From assembly GCA_003956705.1 (NCBI GenBank), contig QZCP01000102.1:1-64000 (forward strand): DNA of 64,000 nucleotides, written 5' to 3'. Made by a program: the position numbers and the translations under genes. The DNA comes from Brevipalpus yothersi (Eukaryota; Arthropoda; Arachnida; Trombidiformes; Tenuipalpidae). Below the pieces are notes generated by a model, which did no database searches, was not told the origin of the DNA, and saw only the letters and a program-made list of their open reading frames with translations. Of this stretch, positions 27,319 to 38,573 are shown piece after piece (the stretch's first letter is position 1; every line of letters starts with the position of its first letter).

Positions 27319-29541
27319 TTAAGGACTTTCTTTATCCTTGTCTTTGTCTTTCGAGTTTTCGGAGATGTCTTCGATTTTCTCGGCACCTTCATCGCTGTTA
27401 ACAGAATAAGTCATTAGAGTGATGATGAAGATGAGTATAACTGATCACTCACCCTTCAGCTGCCTCTTCTGGTTTCTCCTCTTGACTCTTGGGTTCCTCT
27501 TCGGGAGCATCACCAGATTCTGAGGGTTTTTTGGGAGCAGCTGTGGTTTTGACCTCTCCGTTATCCTCCTTGACCTTTTCCTCTGACTCCTTTTCAGCAG
27601 GAGCCTCTTTTCCTGGCTCACCATCGACCTTGGCTCGTTTTGGTTTGCTCGGTTTGTGACTTCGAATGTCTTTTCTTCCATCCCCTTCGTCCTCGGAGTC
27701 AGAATATTCTTCGTCTTTTGCTATACGTTTCTCTGATGCTCGTATGCTTATCCTTTCATCAGGATCTTGTTTGTCTTCATCTTCACTCTCTTGATCAATC
27801 GCATCCTCTGGAATGTTTTGCTGTTGAATTCCAGGGGCATGAGGAAGCATTCGAAGATTTTCATATAGTCGAGTTCTGATAGGAGAGACGGAAAAATTAG
27901 GAAACCTTATTCAAGACTTTTGACTGCGAAGAGGTCTTACTTGATTTTCTCCAAATATTCTGGTGAATTTTGATTAGCCATGTTAGAGGGACTAATATGA
28001 AGCTTGAAATCAGGACCAAAATATTCGAAATAGTCATTATAAGGAAGTTCTGTCGAAAGTAAGAGATGAATTTTAGACCAAGCTGATCAAGTGGAACGAG
28101 ATCGTATGAATTAGAGAAATTTTGACTTACCATTAGGTATTTCACTATTAAGAGCTACAGCTGTCTCATGAGTCCAACAGCGAGCAACATTTCTGATAGT
28201 GTATCCTCCTCCTCCAACGAGGAGAAGAGGTAGGTTATATTTTTTCACAAACTCTACACATTTTCCATGACCTTTCAGAGTTAGATTGAAACAACCAAGA
28301 CGATCTCCTGAAAGAGAATCAGCTCCACACTGGAGCACTACAGCACTAGGCTGATACATTTCCATAACCTGAAAATAAACACCAGACATTCGAATGAGCC
28401 TTTTTTGCTAAAGCAACTTAGAAAGATAGCTACCTTTGATATGAGAGGTTGGAATATACTTTCATAAGCGTCATCATCGATACCGTCTCGGAGGGGAAAA
28501 TTGACTGCATAATATTTGCCTTTACCAGCTCCAATATCGCGCAAATCTCCAGTACCTGGAAAGTATTCACCATACTTATGGAAAGATACAGTCATAACTC
28601 GATCAGTTGTATAAAACGCTTCCTCGACGCCATCGCCATGATGAATATCAATGTCTATATACAAGACTCGCTGATGATATTTGAGAAGTTCGAGAATAGC
28701 AAGAACTATATCATTCACATAGCAGAATCCGGATGCTTCAGATTTCTTCGCATGATGAAGACCACCTGACCAGTTAACAGCAATATCGGCAGCTTGCTTG
28801 TTAAGTTTAACAGCACCAGCAACAGAACCGCCAGTAGATAGTTGACAAAATTCATACAGACCATCGAAAACTGGACAATCTTCGCCGACATTAACTATGA
28901 AAAGAGAACAAAAGCTGGTTATTCAAGGCACAAAAAAATTCAATCTCTCCCTCTTTCATCCCCAATCAAGTTCAATCTTGTAAACTTACATCTTTGCATT
29001 TGCTTGTTATATTCGCCCATATTATCGGGTCTAATGCTTCTCAAGAACCTAATGTAATCATCGCTATGATATTTTGTCATTTCTTCTTGAGTCGCTTTAT
29101 GGGGTCGCTAATGAAGAAAAAATGTCACATTAGTTTGTCTCATTCTTGGCCAATTGTTTGCCTAGAACACTCACATATATTTCCATTTTACGATATAAAC
29201 CATAATTGAGAACCAAATTGTGAGCCATTCGAATTCGATGGGGCTTCATTGGATGCCCTTGTCCATAGTAATAGTTGCCGATGTCGCCTGATGGAGACAG
29301 GATAGTTTAGGGCGCAATTCAACAAGAAAATATATACCTCTCGCTCGGTTCCCAATAAGCCGACAGGCTAATTGGAAACGCCGAACACACACACAATATG
29401 CACTCATCCAGCAAAATATTTCATTCCAAGAATGCCAAAAAATTAAATTCAATTGTCACACCGCAAAATTATCCAAAAATACTTACCATCATAATAGTAG
29501 CAGACACGCTTTTTGCTATGTTGAGAAGAAGATGTGGTCAT
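27319..29541 (-). CDS. HDAC1: Histone deacetylase, class I HDAC1/2 type (copy A)
   Basis: Eight coding exons on the minus strand: 29541-29487, 29287-29175, 29107-28990, 28894-28434, 28368-28131, 28049-27941, 27875-27453 and 27394-27319, giving 530 residues. It is a nuclear zinc lysine deacetylase of corepressor complexes (Sin3, NuRD, CoREST types). Visible signatures are YYYGQGHPMKPHRIRM, the active-site GGLHHAKK (His pair near residues 142-143), zinc ligands in DIDIHHGDG and SLSGDRLGCF, and the catalytic Tyr in GGGGYTIRN. Inositol-phosphate contact residues typical of HDAC1-3 (Gly and Lys of GQGHPMK, Arg of YTIRN) are kept. The C-terminal tail has the DEEYSDSEDEGDGRK block followed by a long Lys/Glu-rich segment. 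The last 25 residues come from a separate small exon; without it the frame stops right at the donor. A paralogue lies at 36.2-38.1 kb. Confidence 0.95.
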
Positions 29542-29744
29542 GATGATAATGATGAAAGTGGAAAAAGAGAGCGAGTGAGAATAGAACGATGCAAAAGAAT
29601 TAAAATAAATGAATATGATGCGATATATGTCAACCTGATGACAGGTGATAATAACAATACAATCAATTACAATTATCACTATCTATTGATGTATCAATAC
29701 TCAATTCATTAATTAATTAAGCAATTCAAATCACAGTTTAATTG
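29542..29744. other. HDAC-A 5' flank
   Basis: AT-rich 200 bp between the HDAC-A start codon and the end of the next small minus-strand ORF. It must hold the HDAC-A leader and promoter. No clear core motif is recognised. Confidence 0.5.
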
Positions 29745-29993
29745 TTAGATCTTAACATCAAGATCTTGAGCCGCAAAATGCACAGATTTTAACTGCTCTT
29801 TAATCTCGATTCCAGATGTCGCTTGTATACTCTTTGTTATCACACGCATGCGTATATGGGACAGTTCTTGGAAAGCGCCATCTGTAGGAGAAATAAGTTT
29901 GAAATTTTGACGATTCATTTTGACTTGATTTTGATTTATTAATTGAAATAAAGTCTCGTGTTTTTTTAAATTCGGTAATTGAATTTGAATCAT
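29745..29993 (-). CDS. Small hypothetical ORF, 82 codons
   Basis: I do not recognise this protein. An ATG-initiated frame of 82 residues runs between HDAC-A and the divergently transcribed PSMD13. A good acceptor (pyrimidine tract and CTACAG) sits inside it at about 29880 on the minus strand, in phase with the frame. The true gene may therefore be only the last ~46 residues, beginning near DGAFQELSHIRMRV, joined to an exon further upstream. The C-terminal half is polar with no membrane segment. The rest is Asn/Gln/Lys-rich as expected for AT-rich intron. It could be a real small conserved gene or chance. Confidence 0.3.
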   Translation of the reverse strand: MIQIQLPNLKKHETLFQLINQNQVKMNRQNFKLISPTDGAFQELSHIRMRVITKSIQATSGIEIKEQLKSVHFAAQDLDVKI

Positions 29994-30212
29994 TGATTTA
30001 GTTGGTTAGTTTGGATTATTTTTTTTCATTACGATTTCGTGCTCTTCGTGGTGAGGTAAGTTGATTGGAATGTCTTTGGGACACTTTGACTGATTACTTT
30101 CTCATGTGTCGGTGATTCAGATTGTTGAGAGTATATATAGTTTACTTTGGCTTACTTCTGATTGGCATTGGATTAAGAGCAAGTGGAGCCTTGATTGTTG
30201 GTCATCATCATC
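29994..30212. other. Compact divergent promoter / PSMD13 5' leader
   Basis: A 220 bp gap upstream of PSMD13 and of the small minus-strand ORF. A GTAAGT donor-like site near 30056 on the + strand suggests a short 5' untranslated exon for PSMD13, with an acceptor such as GATTCAG near 30120. This is inferred from splice-like signals only. Confidence 0.4.
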
Positions 30213-31397
30213 ATGACGGTCAGTGAATATCTCAAGTCAATGCAAACTTTGCATCCTGAGTTTGCCGATTACTGGACAGCGTTTGAAGAGTATCATAACA
30301 GACGGCTATGGCATCAATTGACCAAGAAAATTGAGGCTCTGGTCAAAACTCCTGGATCAAATAAGATTGATTTGGTAACTTTCTATCAAAAATTTGTTGC
30401 TGATTTTGAGGGAAAATTGAATCCTCTCTCTCTGGTGGAAATAATCGTTTACATTATCAAAGAGATGAAGAATCCCGAAGATACACTGGCATTTTTGGCC
30501 AAAATGAAGGAGAAAGTCAAAGCCAATCAAAATGCTTCCCTGTTATGTAGCATCTTGATGGCTCAACTCAAACTCAATAACAAGGATCTAGAAGGTATGT
30601 ATTGCCCAATCTCAGGTGAAATTGCATAATCTGACTCGACTAATTTGCTCGTATATCTTGTAGGTGTTAAGCAAATTATCAACGAAATTGGTCCTGTCAT
30701 TGATGAGCAAACCGGTATCACTCCTGTCCACGGTCGTTACTTCCAGCTATCCTCAGAATACAACCAGTTGATGGCCAACCATGATGAGTACTATAGGAAT
30801 GCTCTGAGATTCCTTGGATGTGTCAAGATGGAAGATGAACCAGAAGTTGAGCTTGAACGTCGAGCTTTTGCTCTTGCTCTGGCTGCACTTCTAGGAGATT
30901 CAATTTTCAACTTTGGTGAACTTCTCCAGCATCCTATTGTGAATCACTTGAGAAATGAGAACGCTTGGTTATTGGATTTACTTCATGCTTTCAACGCAGG
31001 CGACTTGGAAAAATTTGAAGCTCTCAAACCAAAGTGGGCCAATCAACCAGATCTAGCAATTCGCGAGTTGCAATTGCGTAAGAAAATATCGCTTCTATGT
31101 CTAATGGAAATGACATTCGTTAGTCAAGATGGAGTCTTGACATTTGAAGAGATCGCTAAAAAAACTCATATACCTCTACATGACGTTGAACTTCTCATAA
31201 TGAAAGCCTTATCATTAGGTTTAGTGAAAGGAACTATCGATGAAGTCGAAAAGAAAGTCTTCCTCTTATGGGTTCAGCCTAGAGTTTTGAACAAGCAACA
31301 GATAACTTCTTTACGAAACAAGTTAGATAACTGGTCGAAGGATGTAAGGAAAATGGAAATACTTTTGGAACAGAAAGTTCAAGAAATAATTGGTTAA
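30213..31397 (+). CDS. PSMD13: 26S proteasome regulatory subunit 13 (Rpn9)
   Basis: Two exons, 30213-30594 and 30664-31397, phase 1 junction, 371 residues against about 376 in mammals. It is a non-ATPase lid subunit of the 19S regulatory particle in cytosol and nucleus. Conserved blocks are LWHQLT, NPLSLVEII, RFLGCV, FNFGELL, LCLMEMTF, LTFEEIAKKTHIPLHDVELLIMKALSLGLVKG and WVQPRVL. The PCI/winged-helix domain covers roughly residues 170-335. The ATG at 30213 gives the family-length N-terminus; upstream in-frame codons lack an ATG. The intron is only 69 bp. Confidence 0.96.
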
Positions 31398-31701
31398 TTA
31401 AATATCTTTCAAATTGGTATGATGATAAGTCATTAAAAATCTTTCTACTTGAGCCTCGTGAATTCAATATGGTTTCCTTTATTTCAATTTTTTTCTGTGA
31501 TTTATTCATCAATCTTACGCCGAATCGAATGTGATTCATTGTGTGAATTTATGCTTTGCTCCGAAGTTTATCCAAATATTCAACTGATGTTGCAAGCTAG
31601 CAAATAAGTTCTGTGAAAGGAATTCGTATTTTTCAATAATGTTGAAACTCTCCATTCTGAGCTCAAATCAACAACAAGAAAACTTATTCACATGTCAATT
31701 C

Positions 31702-31760
<59 letters not shown>

Positions 31761-32592
31761 CCATCAGACATGTTTTCTGACTGAATAGATTCGAAAACTA
31801 AGAACTTCTATCTCTTGATTCGAGGGAAGAAGAATAACTGTTATCATGCAAGCAAGTAGATATTTCTCTCTCTCTGACGTCTTTCTTGGTGAAGCCTCCT
31901 TCTTTTATCGATCTTACGCGAATGGAACCGAGAGGCTGCTTCGGAACAACGATTCTGCGAACTCATGATTCTCATGATTCCATAGTATCTAGGCTGAAAA
32001 TTTGGTGGGAGTGAAGGAGAAAGAAAAATCGATACCCTTTCGTACAATAAAATAGCATTAGAACACTCTTTCTCCCTCTCTCAACAATTAGAGAGTCTAT
32101 TTTTCAGGACCATTTTGTGTCCATATCTTTTGCTTGTTGCCTATTTTCCTCTGGAGAGAAAAAATTTGATTATTTCATTCCTGAAGTGTATTATTAGTAT
32201 AATCAATTGCAATCATTCGACTCTCTATTGTACCAATAAACGTGACATTCCTTCATAGAGAGGAGAGAATTTAACTCTTCCAGTTCCTCATTTATGTCCA
32301 AAATAATAGAAGGTAAGCTTTACGATTTCTGCTGGTTACTCTATCTATTTTGTATCGATTTTCTTGATACCTATGTATTTTCTATCCAAATGAACCTGAT
32401 TGTTTCTTTTACGAAAATCAATTCTTTTTCATTATACATGAAGAGAATGAATAAATATTTTCATCTCTTTCCTTCATTTCCAGCTCTTCCTTAATCTATT
32501 CGATCAATTGTATAGAATTTTCTTCGTGAAAACCGTTCAATTCCAGCTCATCGAGCGGTTCTCACCTTAGAACCTGCTGCGATTCTTCAAAG
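31398..32592. other. Intergenic PSMD13-Syt1
   Basis: Contains a (CT)n array at 31704 and pyrimidine-rich sequence. A leader exon of synaptotagmin is likely in the right part, but its splice sites were not resolved. No other gene is recognised. Confidence 0.5.
31704..31757. repeat. (CT)n microsatellite
   Basis: Pure CT run of about 54 bp between PSMD13 and synaptotagmin. Confidence 0.95.
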
Positions 32593-34140
32593 ATGCCTTC
32601 TGTACCGGTGATGAGGATGCTGGCTCAAGATGCCAGTAAAGTATTGTCTCGACGAGTAAAGCGGAATACGGAAGAAAATGGAGGTGGTCAACCTGAAAGT
32701 GCCGGAGAAGGGCAAGAGGAAGAAATTTCTGGTTCAGGTGATTATGAGTATGTAGACGCATTACCATCGACCACAACCACCACCACCACAATGAGAGCAA
32801 TCACAAGGCCATACCGGAGAAGGACGACAACAACCACACCAATACCCTTTACGACCACCGAAACAACTATGGTACAGAAATTTGAACGTGGATTAGAAAA
32901 TGCCTCTCAAAACTCTCATATACCCATGCCAGCAATGTTACTCATAATTTTGGTCGCTTTTGCTACATTCGTAGCACTATTCTACTTTTGTCTACAAAAA
33001 TGGTGGCGTAAATTTAAGGATTCAGATCGTGCCAAAGGCTTTAAGGGAATTGATTTGAAATCGGTGAATCTGATCACTTCAATGGGCAAGGAGAAAGTTC
33101 AGCCTGATACAGATGAATTGACGGCAAATATGGAGGAAAATGAAGAAGAACAACAGGGAAAAGCATTAGAAAAAGAAAATCTCAAGCTTGGAAGGTTACA
33201 ATTCAAATTGGATTATGATTTCAACTCGAACAATGTGAGTATTATAGCATTGACCATCAAATAATTGGATTTACGTAACATTCTCTCTCTTTCTCTGAAC
33301 ATTCATACAGCTCTCTGTGGCCATAATCCAAGCAGAAGAATTGCCTGCCTGTGATGTTGGTGGTACAAGTGATCCATATGTTAAAGTATATCTATTACCC
33401 GACAAGAAGAAAAAATTCGAGACTAAAGTTCATCGTAAAACTCTGAATCCAGTGTTTAACGAGACATTCAACTTCAAAGTACCATATAATGAGATAATCA
33501 CGAAGACACTTATATTGGCTGTCTATGATTTTGATCGGTAAGTTTCGGGAGAACTTTCGATTCGAAGTTGGATTAATTCATTTTTTTCATCAGATTCTCT
33601 AAGCACGATCAAATTGGAGAAATACGTATTCCTATGAATCAAGTTGATCTTGCCCAAACCATAGAGGAATGGCGAGATCTTCAGTCAGTTGAAGATGAAG
33701 GTCCAGAAAAGCTGGGCGACATTTGCTTCTCTCTGCGATACGTTCCAACATCCGGCAAGCTAACGGTTTGCATTCTAGAGGCAAAAAATCTAAAGAAAAT
33801 GGATCTCGGTGGTTTATCAGATCCATATGTTAAAATATCGTTGATGATGAATGGCAAGCGGATAAAGAAGAAGAAAACTTCCGTCAAAAAGTGCACTCTA
33901 AATCCGTATTTCAACGAATCATTCCAATTTGAGGTTCCATTTGAACAAATTAACAAGGTTTCAGTGAGAATATTAGTTGTAGATTATGATAGAATAGGTA
34001 CTTGTGATCCAATCGGAACGGTTGAAGTTGGCCCTAATTGTCAAGGTGGCGAATTACGACACTGGATGGACATGTTAGCATCACCACGACGACCGATCGC
34101 TCAATGGCATTCCCTTAAAGATCCTGAGGATGGCAAATAA
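32593..34140 (+). CDS. Syt1: Synaptotagmin 1
   Basis: Three exons, 32593-33234, 33311-33537 and 33594-34140, giving 471 residues. It is the synaptic-vesicle Ca2+ sensor for fast transmitter release. Order: a lumenal N-terminus of about 110 residues with Thr runs; one membrane helix (about 112-133) followed by a basic/aromatic stop; a linker; C2A beginning at LGRLQFKLDYDF; C2B beginning at LGDICFSLRY. The Ca2+-binding aspartates are present in both domains (GGTSDPY and YDFDRFSKHD in C2A, GGLSDPY and DYDRIGTCD in C2B). The KRIKKKK polybasic strand and the C-terminal RRPIAQWHSL block are kept. Both introns are short (76 and 56 bp). The first ATG is used. Oddities are an RVKR furin-like site at residues 21-24 and the Thr-rich lumenal part. 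Confidence 0.96.
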
Positions 34141-36165
34141 GGTGGCCTAACGAATCATATATGAAAGCCCAAAATCAATTTGATTCTCTTTCCCAGTCAC
34201 CCGAAATATTCATGGTCAATATCATCTCAACACCATTGATCCACCTCATTGTTCGCTGTCGATTCCATTCTCTTTCACCCACATCTGTTTGTCTCATCTC
34301 ATGAATTCCTACATACATATATATACATACACACACACATACATATATATATATTAATCAACTATCGCCGTTGTTTGTGTGAAGATTTCTGTTGGGTTTG
34401 AACATGACGACAAAACATGGTCTTCAACATCAAATTCAACAAAATAACTATACCGAGTCTATCCTCAGAGTCAAATGTTCAGCCAGCTTCCATGAAGTGT
34501 GTGACTACAATCTCGGAATCCAAAAGAGAATGTTACAAGCTGACGTTTGCTCCTCAAAAAAATCAGAAAAAGTATGATATCAAAAAATATCATCAATTCC
34601 ATCTTTATATCTTTCTCTTTCTCTCTTTTCTCTATCATCCCGAATTACCTTTTCCTCTTTTTCTCTGTCTTGGAGTGTGTTGTAATTGAAGAAAAAGAAT
34701 TTCTTAGCCTTTTGTCATTCTTCCCAGGAAAGAAGAGAAGAGAAGATGAAAACAAGAAATGGATGATGGAATCATCGAAAAATTAGTTTGGTCAGAAAAA
34801 TAATCTATCAGTATGTTCAAACCATATCTTATTGAAAACTAGACATTCAATGACCACTTTATTGTGAAAAAGGAATAGAGAATATGCAAGAAGTGAGGTT
34901 ATAATGAAGAGTGAAAAAAAGCCTCAAATTTTACCAAACTCATTGCTTGCTCTGAACATTTTCACCTTTCACCTGAAAATATGAAACAATAACCCTCTTT
35001 AATAGGTAAAAAAATTTCAAAAGATTCAAGTTTAAAGGGTGTAAAATAATGGGGGTCTTTCTCATTAATTAAGTTTGTCTTATTTTAATGGTATATATAT
35101 ATCGAAAAAAAATGGAACTGTTTTCAATCGAATTGCCCATCACCATCACTTCAACAATAATTCGAATCACTAACAGAGCATTATCGTCTTTCTTGTTGTT
35201 TTTCTCACCGTTAAATGTTGATGTGTTCCCTATTCTCTTCTCATATTTGAAAATTTTTTCATCATATTTATTCTTTGAAAATATTCTTTGGTCCTTTAAG
35301 ACCAGCATACTCGTTGAATAGAGCAAATAAAAGGCGTGTAATCTAAGAAAACGTGTCCCCTTCTTCTTCAAATCTTTTCAAATTTATTTGATTGTCATGT
35401 TCTAAGATGATGAAATACTTTATCATGAGACACTTGAGTTATAGAATCTGTAATACATGCTCATAGGCACATGATTCGTTTATTGACAGACTTTTGTGGT
35501 GATGAAATAAAGGTTCTTCGTCTCAAAACGAAGGTTTACATTCAGAGGAGCGGAAATGGAAGCCTTTTGCATCAATTCAATTGCAATTACGAATACACTG
35601 TGAATGCCTTTTCAATTTCAAATGAATTTTTTTGGGTTTAAGTTTTTCCTCAAATTTTCCAGATGAGCATTGTGATATCATGATATGAAACTCATCATGA
35701 ACGAACTTTTCTCACCCTTACATACGTGTTAATACTCTGATTGGCCATCAAATCAATCAAATAGGGACAAGAATCCAGAGTTCTAGGTTTATATTGGTCA
35801 ATTTGTGAGAATCCTGGACCATTCCCACGATTGACTGACTGAATTTTACTCATTTCTTTGTTTGAACTCTGATTTTTAAGCTGATGAAACTATTCTCAAG
35901 CATGATGCAATTTTTTTTGCAATGCAATGCAAAAGAAAAGAAAGAAAGCAAGTTGAACTGAAGTTTGGTGAAGAACTTTGATCATAATTGAAAAAGTTTG
36001 TGTAGTTTACATCGACCATTAAATTTATTCAGTTTATCACGATTTTTAATTTGAACTCCATCAAATATTGGATCCAGCGTCCCAAACCGCGTGGAGGCAA
36101 ATCTAACTGTTTATCCAAAGTATTCGTTTTATCTCAATCGTTTTGTTCAAAATTCAGTTTTCATC
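34141..36165. other. Intergenic Syt1-HDAC-B, 2 kb
   Basis: The left part is the Syt1 3' untranslated region, with CA/TA runs near 34315-34355. The rest is AT-rich with no recognisable gene. The HDAC-B promoter must lie at the right end. Confidence 0.55.
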
Positions 36166-38127
36166 ATGATTTCATCTTCGCAACATAGTAAGAAGCGTAT
36201 TTGTTACTATTATGATGGTAAGTAAGCTACAAAAATCTATTTGAGTGTCCAAATTTTCAATTTGTAGTTATGAATCTTCATTGATTAGAAAATAATTGAG
36301 TTATCCAGCAGAAAACTCTGTTGGAGAATTCTCAGAATTCTCAGTTCTTAAAGCTTTGAAAGACTGGAAAATGAATGTTTCATGCCTTATTGTTCTTTAC
36401 AAGAAAACATTGGAAATTATTACTATGGACAAGCCCATCCAATGAAGCCTTTCCGATTGAAAATGGTGCACAATTTGATTCTGAACTATGGTTTATATCG
36501 AAAAATGGAAATAATTGTAAGTGCTATCTATTGAACACCTCTCAAATGAAGAATTCATATTCTATTGATGTTATTTTGTCTAAAAAGCGTCCACACAAAG
36601 CTGGCCATGAAGAGATGACAAGATTCCATACAGATGATTATATAAAGTTTCTGAGACGAGTAACACCCGAAAATTTCAGTGAGTTCCAGCGAATGGAACA
36701 AAGATGTAAGTTTCACTATTTTCTGAGCTTATACTGATTAATTTTCGATTACTAGTTGCTCTCGGGGGTGATTGTCCCGTTTTTCATGGACTTTATGAAT
36801 TTTGTCAGCTATCCGCTGGCGGTTCCATTGCTGGAGCCATCAAACTCAATCGAAAAGATGTGGATATTGCCATCAATTGGTCAGGTGGGCTTCATCATGC
36901 ACGAAAATCCGAACCTTCAGGATTTTGTTACGTCAATGATGCAGTTCTGGCAATACTTGAACTTCTCAAATATCACCAGAGAGTTCTTTACATAGATATT
37001 GACGTTCATCATGGTGATGGCGTAGAAGAGGCATTTTACACCACGGACCGTGTGATGACTGTATCTTTTCACAAATACGGACCAGAATTCTTTCCAGGTA
37101 CCGGGGATCTAGAGGATATTGGCATTGGTAGAGGAAAATATTATGCCGTTAACTTTCCTCTTCGAGACGGTATCGATGATGAAGGGTATGAGAGTGTATT
37201 CCAGCCTCTTATATCGAAGGTTGGTTATGATAGTTTTGGCATATACAAGTATCATTATGATGATATGTTTTGAGGTATTCTATCGTATTTATCCATGAAT
37301 TTGAACCTAGGTTATGGAAGTGTACCAACCAAGTGCTGTCGTTCTCCAGTGTGGAGCTGATTCTCTTTCCGATGATCGTCTTGGTTGTTTTAATTTAACT
37401 GTAAAAGGACACGGAAAATGCGTAAAATTCGTGAAAAATTTCAATTTACCTCTCCTCATTGTTGGAGGAGGTGGATACAACATCAAAAATGTTGCTCGAT
37501 GCTGGACACATGAAACCGCTATAGCTCTTGGCACCAAACTTTCCAAAAGTAATGTTCTAACCATAAATTCATTTTGGCCCTCATTCTAAAGATGTTTGCA
37601 TTCTCAACAGGATTACCCTTGAACGATTATTATGAATACTTTGGACCCGATTTCAAACTCCATATTCACCCATCTGAGATGGATAATAAGAATAGTCTCC
37701 GATACTTGACCAAAATTAGGTTAGAGCCGTTTTTTTCTCGAATTTGTTTGATCGTATCATTTCATTTTGGTTATTTTCTTCATTTTTAATCAGAACTCAA
37801 CTATTTGAAAATCTTCGAATGATTCCTCATGCTCCTGGAATCCAGCATCAAGATATTATAGAGGATGCAATCGATCTGGTAAGTGAAGATGAGGATAAAC
37901 AAGATCCTGATGTAAGGCTGAGCATTCGAGCATCCGAGAAGCGGATAGCAAGAGACGAAGAATTTTCTGACTCCGAGGACGAAGGGGATGGACGAAAGAA
38001 CATCCACAGCTACAAACCGAAAAAGCCTCTGGGCGATGAAGTATCAAGAATGATATCCCATGAGAAAAACTCGAAAAATAGGAGCAAAGAACTATTTCAA
38101 GATTTAAAAATTCCAATAGAACTCTGA
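36166..38127 (+). CDS. Class I histone deacetylase paralogue (copy B)
   Basis: Seven exons: 36166-36217, 36404-36516, 36588-36705, 36756-37219, 37311-37548, 37611-37719 and 37794-38127, giving 475 residues. Exons 2, 3, 5 and 6 have exactly the lengths of the matching HDAC-A exons, with identical phases, so this is a duplicate of copy A. The zinc and catalytic residues are intact (GGLHHARK, DIDVHHGDG, DDRLGCF, GGGGYNIKN), so an active enzyme is expected. Differences: GQAHPMKPF for GQGHPMKPH, NIKN for TIRN, a one-residue insertion (KYGPEFFPGTG), SLSDDR for SLSGDR, and many surface changes in exon 3 to 4. The acidic EFSDSEDEGDGRK block remains, but the long Lys/Glu tail and its extra exon are gone. 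It is probably a nuclear deacetylase with altered partners or regulation. No frameshift or stop is seen. Confidence 0.92.
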
Positions 38128-38573
38128 GAAATTTTTATCTTTGTATTCACAACAATTCGATTCGAAAGCTCGAATTCTGGACCAAATATTGACCAAAACT
38201 ATTATCTTGATCAATACTGGGTGGTATAAATCTATCAGTCAGTTTTTCATTGACTGAATTTCCTTTCATGAAAACCAATCTTATTTTAGTACCTTTCTAT
38301 TCACAATTCAAACACATGATTTGGATCAATTACTACTTTTGAGGGAATTTATTTTGGGTAATTCTTTATGATTGAAGTATTCAACTTCTCCGAATTTTAT
38401 AGAAGGTCAGTTATTTATTATGGAATCGTAAGAGAGTTTTGACAATTCAAGAGCAAGAAGTTCTATTCATTTCTTTTTTGAGTCTTAAAAATTTTACATA
38501 TCGGTGGTTTCTCGTATAATCTTTGAACAAATATTGATTTTGTATCTTGACTTCTGACTAATTATAATGTTGA
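38128..38573. other. Intergenic, tail-to-tail HDAC-B / SLC22
   Basis: 3' untranslated regions of two convergent genes. A minus-strand AATAAA (TTTATT at about 38347) could serve the SLC22 gene. Nothing else is seen. Confidence 0.5.
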
